The notes under the pieces: model-generated
The model's input: only the letters and a program-made list of their open reading frames with translations
Told to the model about the DNA's origin: nothing
The model's database searches: none
Shown: in pieces, positions 55,716 through 64,000 of the stretch
Position numbering within the stretch: the first letter of the stretch is position 1
How the letters are laid out: the number at the start of each line of letters is the position of its first letter
NCBI GenBank assembly: GCA_000507305.1
Contig: DF239811.1
Coordinates: forward strand, 1-64,000
Reading direction: 5' to 3'
Length of the DNA stretch: 64,000 nucleotides
DNA from: Breviolum minutum Mf 1.05b.01
Lineage: Eukaryota; Sar; Dinophyceae; Suessiales; Symbiodiniaceae
Program-made: the position numbers and the translations under genes

Positions 55716-56504
55716 AAAGGCTGCCAAAGAGCGGTTTAAAGCTGAAGTAGTTCCACGCTTCGTTCCATGGCCTTCAATGGTGGTGATGTTCAGCAAGGTG
55801 ATTGCCCGGCAATAATGGTGACCCAAGAATGTATGGAAAAGGTTGCCATTTGAAGAAGCTCCACAAGCTGTGTTTAGTGTTTTTGGGGCGTGGGGTGGTG
55901 GTATCTTGGTATGGGAAACAGATGGCAACTTAGTTTTTTTTCGGTTGCTAAATGATTATAGGAGTGAGTTTATTTCATGCACGAAAAGAACATACAAAAA
56001 ACCACCACACTAGCCTTGTCCTTCCCATCTTGATTATTGAAGTGATACAATCAGGCACACGAGTTTTCACCTCAAATGGTGGTGAAAAGTAAGGGAAATC
56101 CACTTATTTCAGGGAAATCTAGGTTGGTGAAATATTATAATTTGCCAGATAGAAGGATATGCTTTGCTACAATCGACCACTAGTCTGCAAGCTGGCGGTC
56201 GGCACTCTTTGCGGCGAGTTTTAGACATATGAACCATACCCCCATTTCAATTTCCAGAAACCTTAATTGTATAGCTAAGTGGTGCTTTAGGATCCATTAT
56301 TATGATGATATTTGTATTAAGTATTTGTAACTGCTGTTGTTGTTGTTGTTGTTGTTGTTGTTGCGGATCCATGTCGTATTTTTGTAAAGGTCCTATAACT
56401 TCAGGAATCTGCAGGTACCACGGTGGAGTCCGGTGGCTCAGGCAGCGGCTGTGGCAGCACAAGAAGCGGAAGAAGCCCTGCGCAAGGAGCGAATGCACCA
56501 AGAG
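55716..56504 (+). CDS. two candidate exons (55716-55797, 56415-56504)
   Basis: The first follows TTTTTCCTCCGAAG and reads KAAKERFKAEVVPRFVPWPS, MVVMFSK before GTGATT. The second follows AATCTGCAG in phase zero and reads VPRWSPVAQAAAVAAQEAEE, ALRKERMHQE before GTAGGG (or runs on to about 56569). Ala/Glu/Lys-rich helix. A short GTT array and an ATTATAGCGACC-family element lie in the intron. Confidence 0.6.
56332..56363. repeat. GTT microsatellite
   Basis: About ten GTT units on the + strand within an intron. The poly-Gln frame on the other strand is an artefact. Confidence 0.9.
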
Positions 56505-56930
56505 GTAGGGACTTGGACCCGCAACTGGCGGGTTAAACCTGTTGGAGCTCAGCAAGCTGGAGCTGGAGGTAGCTGAATATATAGAAGGAATACATGGATA
56601 TGAATGGTATTCAAAGAATTTGGAGAGAAAAAACAGGGTGTCATAATTTATATGTTTTCATACATACTATGCCGCTATGCCTTTGGTTTGCAGGTAAAAA
56701 TTAGGTTTCTCATCTTTGAGTATACTGACTTGCAATTGGATGACCAATTCTTATTGTAATTGATACAATGTAGTTTGAGCTCAATTTGTATTTGTTCTTT
56801 GGTGTCATAGTTTTCTTGTTGGCATTGTTACTACGACTACCGCCGCAGTTGACCCAGCGAAGTTGGTTTAGTAAATGTAATATGTGCACCCTGCCAATAA
56901 ATGTCCTGTTCTAGTGTGTGTGTTCAGATT

Positions 56931-57022
56931 ACACCCACGAAGATTAACATAGAACCTGAAAATGATGGGTTTTCCTCTTCCAGGAGTGTATTCTCAGGTT
57001 CCATGTTAATCTTCCAGGGTGA
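56931..57022. mobile_element. introner-like element, AACATGGAACCT family
   Basis: ACACCCACGAAGATTAACAT with right arm AGGTTCCATGTTAATCTTCC and AGGGTG. Confidence 0.8.
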
Positions 57023-57592
57023 CAGGCTCCCATCTCTCAAAAGCTGGAACAGTTGAATCAAGAGCATCTCTCAAAGGAAAGTCTACCAAAAACGGGTCCA
57101 ACACATTCCACCAGGCTTGTTCCAAAGAGTCAAAACCTTGTTTTCCAGCTAACTTCAAACATTGAAAGATTGAAACAGGCATCTCAAAACAATGGCTTCA
57201 ACCCAAAAAAGGCAAGGAAAAAAATCCAGGACATGGTACTCATATGACTCACTTCTCTTAGGATCAAAACAACATTCTGGGCAAATTATAGCGACCAAAC
57301 TGTCGAGTAGTCACCCCAAATGGTGTTTTAGTAAGGGAATCAACCTCCCAAAATGCCATTAAGTAATGGATGGGTGGAAGATTCTGGGAAGGTGTATTTT
57401 TAGTTGCTATGTAATTTTTTCAGGTAGTTTACCACCCCCAAAAACTGACATGACAAATTTTTACAACTCCGCCCATAATGAATCGATGTAAATTTCCTAT
57501 GGAACATGGGCGATTTTCCAGGGATTCTTTTTTGGGTAATGTTGCCCCGGGCCCAACATGCCCCTCCCCCGAAACCGCATGAATCCATCCAG

Positions 57593-57716
57593 GCCGAACT
57601 GGAAGAATGGCGTTTGAGGGCTGAGGAACAGCGACCCTTAGCGGAACTCTTGGCCAACAGTGAGAAACGCCTACAGGACACCGACCGTTTCGGAAAGGGG
57701 GATGGATGGGACAGTC
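57593..57716 (+). CDS. candidate internal exon, strongly helical
   Basis: After GAATCCATCCAG the frame reads AELEEWRLRAEEQRPLAELL, ANSEKRLQDTDRFGKGDGWD before GTCGTA/GTAAGG. The upstream bases are a C-rich acceptor tract. Coiled-coil composition, probably the same gene as the neighbours. Confidence 0.65.
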
Positions 57717-58422
57717 GTAAGGGACCCGAAGTTCCGAAAAAATGGGAATGCAGGATTTTTTGGGAAATGCCCCAAAGGAAATGGGATTATATATATCATA
57801 TATCCACATGTTTGACTGAAGTTGTTTTTTTTGATTTTCCATGATATCATGATTGTATTTGGTATTTGTGTGGCTCGCGTGATTGACTTCGCTAAAATGG
57901 TACTCATTTCATAGGAAGGTTCTGGTTCCAATCTGGTTATGGAACAAACTACCCATCAACTTCCACATCATTTCAGCTGTTCCACTTCAGATTCTTCCAA
58001 GAATAGTTGACAGACCTTCCAAGCAGACCCCCCAAGGTATTTGCATGTTTCTCAGATCAGAATCATTGTGGGGTGTCCTCCAAAATTGGCAGAGAGTGAT
58101 CTTCGAAACTTAGCAGGGATTTCAGTATACGAACAATTCTGAAATACTCTTAGTCTCAGGATACTGATTCTGGTGCAAGCTGGAAAGTAATGCAGTAATG
58201 CATCCTCATCCATTCACAGTGTTGGCAGTGTGTAATGTGTACATTTTGCCAATTGCCATGGCATTATTCCAGATATACATACACACAGACACATTTATAT
58301 ATATATATATATAAATTATATACATATCTTGAAACTAGATGTATATATCCTATTGCGGTTCTTTTTCCCTACCAACCCCCCCTGTTCATAGACCTTTTTC
58401 CGTTCCTGGTTTTTCAGTTTAG

Positions 58423-58525
58423 GAGCTTCAGTTGGCCCAAGAGGATGCAGAGGAGTGGCTTCGTGTCAGGTCAGCTCAGAGTGAAAGTCAGCCAGTGGAT
58501 CACCTTTCGGCACATTCTCAAGAGG
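58423..58525 (+). CDS. candidate internal exon, acidic helix
   Basis: After GGTTTTTCAGTTTAG the phase-zero frame reads ELQLAQEDAEEWLRVRSAQS, ESQPVDHLSAHSQE before GTGAAA. An introner-like element begins ten bases inside the following intron. Confidence 0.6.
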
Positions 58526-58534
58526 GTGAAATAA

Positions 58535-58641
58535 CCCTGGAAAATGAACGGCTGGAACCTAAAAATCACTCAGTCAATTGAACAGGAGAATCATCTGAAC
58601 CAAGCCTCCATTCTTGTGTTACATGTTAAGTTTCCAGGGTT
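58535..58641. mobile_element. introner-like element, CCTGGAAAATGAACG family
   Basis: ACCCTGGAAAATGAACGGCT plus GGAACCT at the left and ACATGTTAAGTTTCCAGGGT at the right. It sits at the 5' end of the intron after the exon ending at 58525. Confidence 0.8.
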
Positions 58642-59017
58642 TTTGATTCAGAGGAGTTTTAGTTTTAATAGGAGATTATATATACCACTCCAGTTACAAT
58701 ATAGGAAGTCTATAGTACGATCCGATGTATGGATCTGTTTTTTTTACTCATGTTTTCAATTTGATGACATATCAGTCCCTAAAATTGAGCAGTAAGTGCT
58801 CCATTGGTAGGGTTGACCATCCAACATGTGTTTTATGAGTCCACCGCATAGAATTCTGCGGGTGACACAGCAGGTAAGATTGTCTTTCAAAATGTTGGTC
58901 TTGTAACATCCAGACTTCACTTTTTCCCACCAATATATATATATATATAATTCAAATAGATTCAACTTTGGCCGTTTTCAGGTATAGTTTGTGGAACTTT
59001 CAGGGTGAATATCCGAT

Positions 59018-59043
59018 ATGTTTCAAGAGTTCCAAATTGGCAG

Positions 59044-59108
<65 letters not shown>

Positions 59109-59254
59109 ATGATGAAGATGAAGATGATGAAGATGAAGATGAAGATGAAGATGATGACACCGCCCAGGTACCGGAGATCTCTCTGTCAGACCTTTGCTAT
59201 GGGTCAGGATCAGAGGTTATCTCCACACGCACAACCAAAAGTATTTACAGCTGA
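59018..59254 (+). CDS. Asp/Glu-run open frame over a GAT microsatellite
   Basis: GAT and GAA units at 59044-59158 give about 20 Asp and then DEDEDDEDEDEDEDDD in frame with TAQVPEISLSDLCYGSGSEV up to TGA. The part after the repeat looks coding, but a second frame (TPPRYRRSLCQTFAMGQDQR) is equally open. It may be an acidic-tail exon or a repeat beside an exon. Confidence 0.35.
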
Positions 59255-59382
59255 GATGGTAGCCCTAGCTACAGAGCCATACATATGTGCCATAGATAAA
59301 CCTAATAGGTAGTGGTGGTTTCAAAGATGTTTTCAATGATGTTCATCAAATAAGTTCATCCTGATCCTTGTGTCCTTCGCAG

Positions 59383-59572
59383 AAATGGATCCAAGTTCAT
59401 GATTTTACCCTTGGAGTGGAAACCATCAGCGAAATCTCTGGTTCAATGCGTTGAACGGCAGCATTTTCAACTGATGCGTTGGTATCGGATAGCGCCTTGC
59501 GCCATCCCCTGACGCGCCCCTTCGGTGCCGTTGCCTTTGAAGGGAGAGGCCTGTCCACAGGATGCCCTTCTT
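59383..59572 (+). CDS. coding patch, frame unresolved
   Basis: After GTCCTTCGCAG three readings are protein-like in turn: KWIQVHDFTLGVETISEISG, NGSKFMILPLEWKPSAKSLV, and from 59460 FSTDALVSDSALRHPLTRPF and GAVAFEGRGLSTGCPSC. GC content rises sharply at 59495-59555. Small introns are likely. Confidence 0.4.
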
Positions 59573-60122
59573 GTTAGGCAGAGCAACAAAAGAATCCGCG
59601 AGCTGATGATGGAAGCAGGTTATAATTGATAAGATTCCGTTTGACGGCTACTTGACTGCTACTTTATTCATCTTTATTTGTTATGTGACTTACCGTACCT
59701 GCTAATAATCTACACTGCAGGTAATATTAATTGATATGGGGGCGTTCATGTTGAACCTCCGCTGCCATTTGGTTCCAAAGTTACAAAATCAGAGGGACTC
59801 ACAAAATGATCAAAGTTATCATACAAATCAAACATTCCACCCTAGAAGCGTCATCGAGTTGCATTTATTTTGCACAGGAATATGTTTCTGCGGGCATTTT
59901 TGTTTTTTCCATGAACAGCATGGAAAGAGAGTCAGCAATGGTACCAAATGGAGAGTTGGATCATACGTTTCGTTGTGAAAATAATTTTCTTTTGAAAGAT
60001 AACATGCAGCAATCACTCTTTTGTTCGTGAGAACTTTTTAGCGTGATCCATATTTATATATATACACATATACAGATATGACTTCTTCCAACCCTTCCAG
60101 ACGAAAGTCATTGACTTTTCAG

Positions 60123-60249
60123 CCCTTTTGTGTTGGATCTTCATCGGTCATTTCGGGGGCAAACATCGGCGGCCGCGTCTGGTCCAAGCTGAACTCCGCC
60201 CATGACGGAAGCGAAAACGCTGACCATCGAAGCGCCTTGTTGCAAATTG
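60123..60249 (+). CDS. candidate internal exon, unidentified gene
   Basis: After ATTGACTTTTCAG the frame reads PFCVGSSSVISGANIGGRVW, SKLNSAHDGSENADHRSALL, QI before GTCGTA, with high GC at third positions. Product not recognised. Confidence 0.6.
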
Positions 60250-60467
60250 GTCGTAGCCATGGGTTAGCCATCCATTTTCCCATACCCATTACGGAACCCA
60301 ATGGGACGATTTTGTATATTTTTATATACATATACATGAAAAAAAACCATTCTACAAAAATTCCCAACCAAAATCAACTTAAGTAAATTATACCGTACCG
60401 TACCAGTCCCATGGGATCCGTAATGGGATATGAAAAGATGTCCCACTTCGATGTCTTGTTTTTCCAG

Positions 60468-60504
60468 AAATCGGGGGTGCACCTTAAGGAGCAGGTCATG
60501 ACCT
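60468..60504 (+). CDS. candidate short exon
   Basis: Between TTTTTCCAG and the consensus GTAAGT. Reads KSGVHLKEQVMT. Its phase does not fit the exon ending at 60249 directly, so an exon may be missing between them. Confidence 0.5.
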
Positions 60505-60689
60505 GTAAGTTCTTGAGTGATCCTCCCGGGTTAAAAAAAAACAGGGGAAGTATTTCGCGAGAAAATCATCCTCTCACATGAACAAATTACAGTAAACTCC
60601 AGTAAATTCTCATTTTTTTGTTGTAGTTTGCCAACATTTGTGTTGCTTGGAATAGTAGCCATACCCTTAACAAACTCGGTGGGGGAAAA

Positions 60690-61269
60690 AAAACACCACC
60701 CGTTTTCACCGAACAAAAACTCAATCGACCGCCGAATCCGAGGATCTCATTTTTGGCGCCAAGGAGCGCAAATCGGAAGATCAGGCAAGGGTTTTTTGGA
60801 GTGTTTTGTTCTCAAGGTTTTTGTTGGAGGTAAGAGTTTAATAGTAGTTTACTTGTTTGGCACAATTCTTTAGATTCCTTGGAAAGCAATTCTGCACTAT
60901 CATGAGACATAAAAGGTCTACCCTACTTTCAAGCGTCATATGTTCAGCCATTTCAGACAGAGCGGTTTGTCACCGAAATCAAGAAACACTAGTACCAAAT
61001 GATGTGTTTTCAAACAAGGATACTGAGTGTTTTGGTTCTGACTGACAATACTTCTAGATAAGCTGCAATTGTTGTTTTAACATGCCCAGACAACTTGAAG
61101 ATTAGACTTTATGTGCCCTAATTTCGAGATACTAACTACTGGCCTAAAACCTTTTTTGCATTTGTTTTTTTGTATCGTTCAGGCCGCGCCAGCCAAGGAA
61201 AATGAGAAAGATATATACGTGGATGAAACCCTACCTAGTTCTATAATGTTATATAGGGTTAATTATTAA
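60690..61269 (+). CDS. two candidate exons (about 60690-60829, 61183-61269)
   Basis: The first reads TQSTAESEDLIFGAKERKSE, DQARVFWSVLFSRFLLE before the perfect donor GTAAGA; its start is unclear. The second follows GTATCGTTCAG in phase zero and reads AAPAKENEKDIYVDETLPSS, IMLYRVNY to TAA at 61267-61269, or splices earlier at GTGGAT. They may end the preceding gene. Confidence 0.5.
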
Positions 61270-61321
61270 TAGGCCATGAAATGACAAGATCCCAGAATCT
61301 GAAGCAAAGGGTGGATGACTC

Positions 61322-63102
61322 ATGGAGTGTCAGCACCAGGCAGCCCGCCGTGGAGATGAATTGGTCATCAACTGCTTGCGCAGCCTTGCGATGGATGCTG
61401 TTCAACAAGTTTGGGGACTCCAGAGATCTGCGGTTGGTGGCCGGGTGGCATCACATGTTGGCGGCCATGAGGGGTATCAAACTTCATGCTAAAATTTGTA
61501 TGGTAATTTTTTGAGGGAGATTTTTCTGGAAAATACTGGTAGTGCATTGTTTGGGTTGGTAATATCATGACTCCTGTTGCATCAACAGCTGGTTGTAAAT
61601 TTCACTAACAACTATTGTGGTTTGGAAGATGACGATTCGTAACCCGAGATACCCTTCAAATGAATGGTGCCTTTCATCTACTAATGAGGGCCTGGCTTAC
61701 TGCTGGGATGATGATGATAGACAACAAACTCCACTTCATGTACAGGTCCCTTCCAAACCCGCAACCCACAACGGTGATAACGTCATGCTGAAACATGACT
61801 CTGTGACTTCCTCACTGAAAAAAAGCAACGCATTTTTACCATTCGTTTTGTGTCTCCCAAAAAAAACAGAAAACCATTATGGAGTTAAGAGTCCATAATG
61901 ATTCCCAATGATGCAAGATTCATATTCATTCATGTCCATTGTTCATAAAAGGAGGCCTTAGCTACATCCCTCCATGCAAAATCATCGTAGATTTGTCATA
62001 TTCCCTCCATCACCATAAAGTTTCAGCTGGCCATAAATGACGCTGAATCATGGATCCATCCTCTTCGCTCCCCCCGAAAATGGTGCCTTATCCCAGCCAA
62101 TCAAATCTTATTTATTTTGAACATGGTTAAGGGTGATATGAACCCCAATGCCGTATCACTTAATAAGGTCGTATAAAACATGATAAACCTTCCCAAAACC
62201 TCAATTTTTCAGAAAAAGACCTTCCTACCTTCACTTTTTTTTTGAACAAACCATGAAACCTACCCTCCAGGGAACTAACATATCCCCCAAAACTGGCATT
62301 TTTTAGATGATTTTCCTTTTCCCCAGGTGGGATATGTTAATTCCCTGGAGGGTAAAACCCCCTCACTTTTCTGGTTTAAAACAGGAATTTTGTTTGAACA
62401 TCTTGAGGCCAACTCCGGGCATCCTGGTACCCCAATGGCAATGGCCCCGGTGGCCTATGCCTTATGGGCCAGGTCCCGATGGGCCAAGTGAAGCTGTATT
62501 ACCGGACGGTTAGCCACCTACTTTTCAATTACTGTATGGTGGTTCAATTATCATAGCATTTTGTTTTTCCTATGTTACCAATGGGAAAAGATGGTGGGAT
62601 CCGCTAGGAGATTATCCACTCCATAGCAATCTTCCATGGAGAAAAATGGTGGTTCAAAAAGCTAATAATCATCCACTCCATTATGGAGTGATACCAATTA
62701 TCTCAAAGATTTCTTACAACTATATATACACACTACCATTCAGAACACATACAACACACCTAACCACGGGTAACTGACAAACTGAATTAACTTTTCCATA
62801 CTCACAGTACAATGACTACAGTAACAGTCGCAGATGATTCTTACAGTGTAACAAGGTCATATATTTCTTCTATTCAAAAAAACCCTAGCTATTCCCTCCA
62901 GCCGGTTTCCTTCGTTACCAAAAAACGTTTCAGCAACCTGATCTATCTACGAATGAGAATGGCTGATTGAATGCTCCCTCCTTTTCAGCAACCCACTTCA
63001 CTTGAAAATTTTCGTAAGACCCCCTTCTCCTTGACAGGATCTTGAACTACGACCCAGAGGCTCCTCATTGGATGAATCGAGATCGATTCGTTCTATCCAT
63101 GG
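61322..63102 (+). CDS. tkt: transketolase, N-terminal part (continues past the window)
   Basis: Transketolase moves two-carbon units between sugar phosphates using thiamine diphosphate, in the pentose phosphate pathway and the Calvin cycle. Three exons: 61322-61408 (MECQHQAARRGDELVINCLR, SLAMDAVQQ), 62408-62472 (ANSGHPGTPMAMAPVAYALW) and 63038-63102 (ILNYDPEAPHWMNRDRFVLS, MG). They join in phase and match the family order exactly: LAMDAVQ, ANSGHPG with the cofactor-contacting His, then W-x2-RDRFVLS, to be followed by the next Gly-His motif. The acceptor before 62408 (CATCTTGAG) is weak, but the phase and the motif demand it. The ATG at 61322 is preceded in frame by TGA. An upstream targeting exon is possible, so plastid or cytosolic location is open. 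The gene runs off the right end. Confidence 0.88.
62262..62355. mobile_element. introner-like element in transketolase intron 1
   Basis: CCCTCCAGGGAACTAACATA at the left and ATATGTTAATTCCCTGGAGG at the right, with the family centre GATGATTTTCCTTTTCCCC. It ends 52 bases before the acceptor used at 62408. Confidence 0.85.
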
Positions 63103-64000
63103 GTGCCTGGGGCACCAAAAAGCTCAAAAAAATCCCACCTCCTGAGATTTGGTGATGTAAAGGAAAGACGGGCGGGAAATGATTTCGCTGGAACAAAACG
63201 CACAAAAAAAAAGTGACAAGAGATGGCAATAGCTTGGCCAAGAATTGATAATGTCATATTAGATGTCCATCCATCATCCATCATCAAAAAATCACAGAAA
63301 ATGAACAATTGCCCCTCCAAATGTGGAAATTGACTTTGTTGAGTTCTCTTTGAGAGAACGTATGATGTATAATTCTATATACATTATGGTATTATATATC
63401 AGATCTGTTCAAAATGTATGATTATCTTCAATGAATCATTTCAATTTCAATTCATGTATCATTTCAAAATGTACTAAGTTGTGAGGGAAATTCACGGAAA
63501 TCTAGAAAGTTTCCTCCGAAATCCTGCCTAGGGCCTAAGTCAAAATCCCCTGGTTCACATCTATTTGTCTTGTGTAAGGATTTTGTCAACCTCCACTACT
63601 GTTGGTGATTGCGTAGATGACGTCAGGCGCACCTCAATTTTCAGCAGTTTGGGGGATTGGGTCCCAAATCCTCCACAAATAACACAGGTGTTCAGTTGTA
63701 CACCCCCGGAAAATTGACATGTAACAGGAAAGAAAAGTAGTCTTCCACCATTATTTTTTAGGGGTTATCTTGGTTTCCGGGAGAGTAAGGTATAAATTAT
63801 TGCTGTATATCTTGTCCCAACATCTCTGAGATGGTGAAGGCATGTGGAGCAAACAAGGGTTTTTGTATACCCTCCTGAAACTAACAGCTCGCACCTGAAA
63901 ATGGGGGTGCCCTGGAAAAGGAGATTCCTATTGGAAACCATCATTTTAAGTATCTTTGGATTCCCTCCCATGCATAGGCTCGCACACTAACAACCCCTTC
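63103..64000. other. transketolase intron 3 or later, to the window end
   Basis: No further transketolase exon is visible. Two introner-like elements occur: 63700-63783 (ACACCCCCGGAAAATTGACA) and 63868 onward (CCTGAAACTAACAGCTCGCA), the latter close to the copy at 38005. Confidence 0.55.

Noticed and set aside
1-64000. tRNA, rRNA, CRISPR or bacterial mobile elements
   Set aside because: No cloverleaf, rRNA signature, regularly spaced array or bacterial transposase was seen on reading; a covariance-model scan would be needed to exclude a tRNA fully.

Overview
The window reads as nuclear DNA of an intron-rich protist, most likely a dinoflagellate. Reasons: small GC-richer exons (20-260 nt) with long open codons are scattered through AT-richer sequence; they are joined by GT-AG and, in places, GC-AG introns; every gene I can name lies on the + strand; short inverted-repeat elements of 80-130 bp in many families fill the introns; and there is a degenerate CCCTAAA (TTTAGGG-type) block. 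I cannot assign a species. No bacterial operon, RNA gene or CRISPR array is visible. No dinoflagellate spliced-leader relic was recognised.

Layout: 1-17,100 holds some 30 exon candidates of one or more unidentified genes. Several runs of exons join in consistent phase. A possible RING-CH zinc-finger half plus a membrane segment lies near 13.5-14.2 kb, and a plausible terminal exon ends at 17,098. The stretch 18,070-24,000 holds exons of one or more further unidentified genes, split by a 22-bp minisatellite and the telomere-like block. From 24,841 to 37,670 runs a secreted-type nucleoside hydrolase gene of at least 13 exons, with a 589-base assembly gap in one intron. From 38,801 to 43,610 lies an unidentified gene ending in a membrane anchor. 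A small exon pair follows at 43,978-44,268. From 44,973 to 46,688 sits an intronless RAP-domain protein gene, probably for an organelle RNA-binding protein. The stretch 47,128-61,269 carries many exons, several alpha-helical and charged, of unidentified genes. From 61,322 a transketolase gene begins and runs off the right end.

The named genes are not an operon: nucleoside salvage, organelle RNA metabolism and pentose-phosphate/Calvin-cycle sugar transfer. The most unusual feature is the density of introner-like elements, short inverted-repeat insertions that sit inside introns. One of them (23,241-23,337) appears to supply both splice sites of its intron and has a related segment lacking it 3.5 kb away.

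Splice sites were chosen by eye from acceptor tracts, donor dinucleotides and codon phase. Coordinates of individual exons may be off by a few bases, and unnamed exons are predictions.
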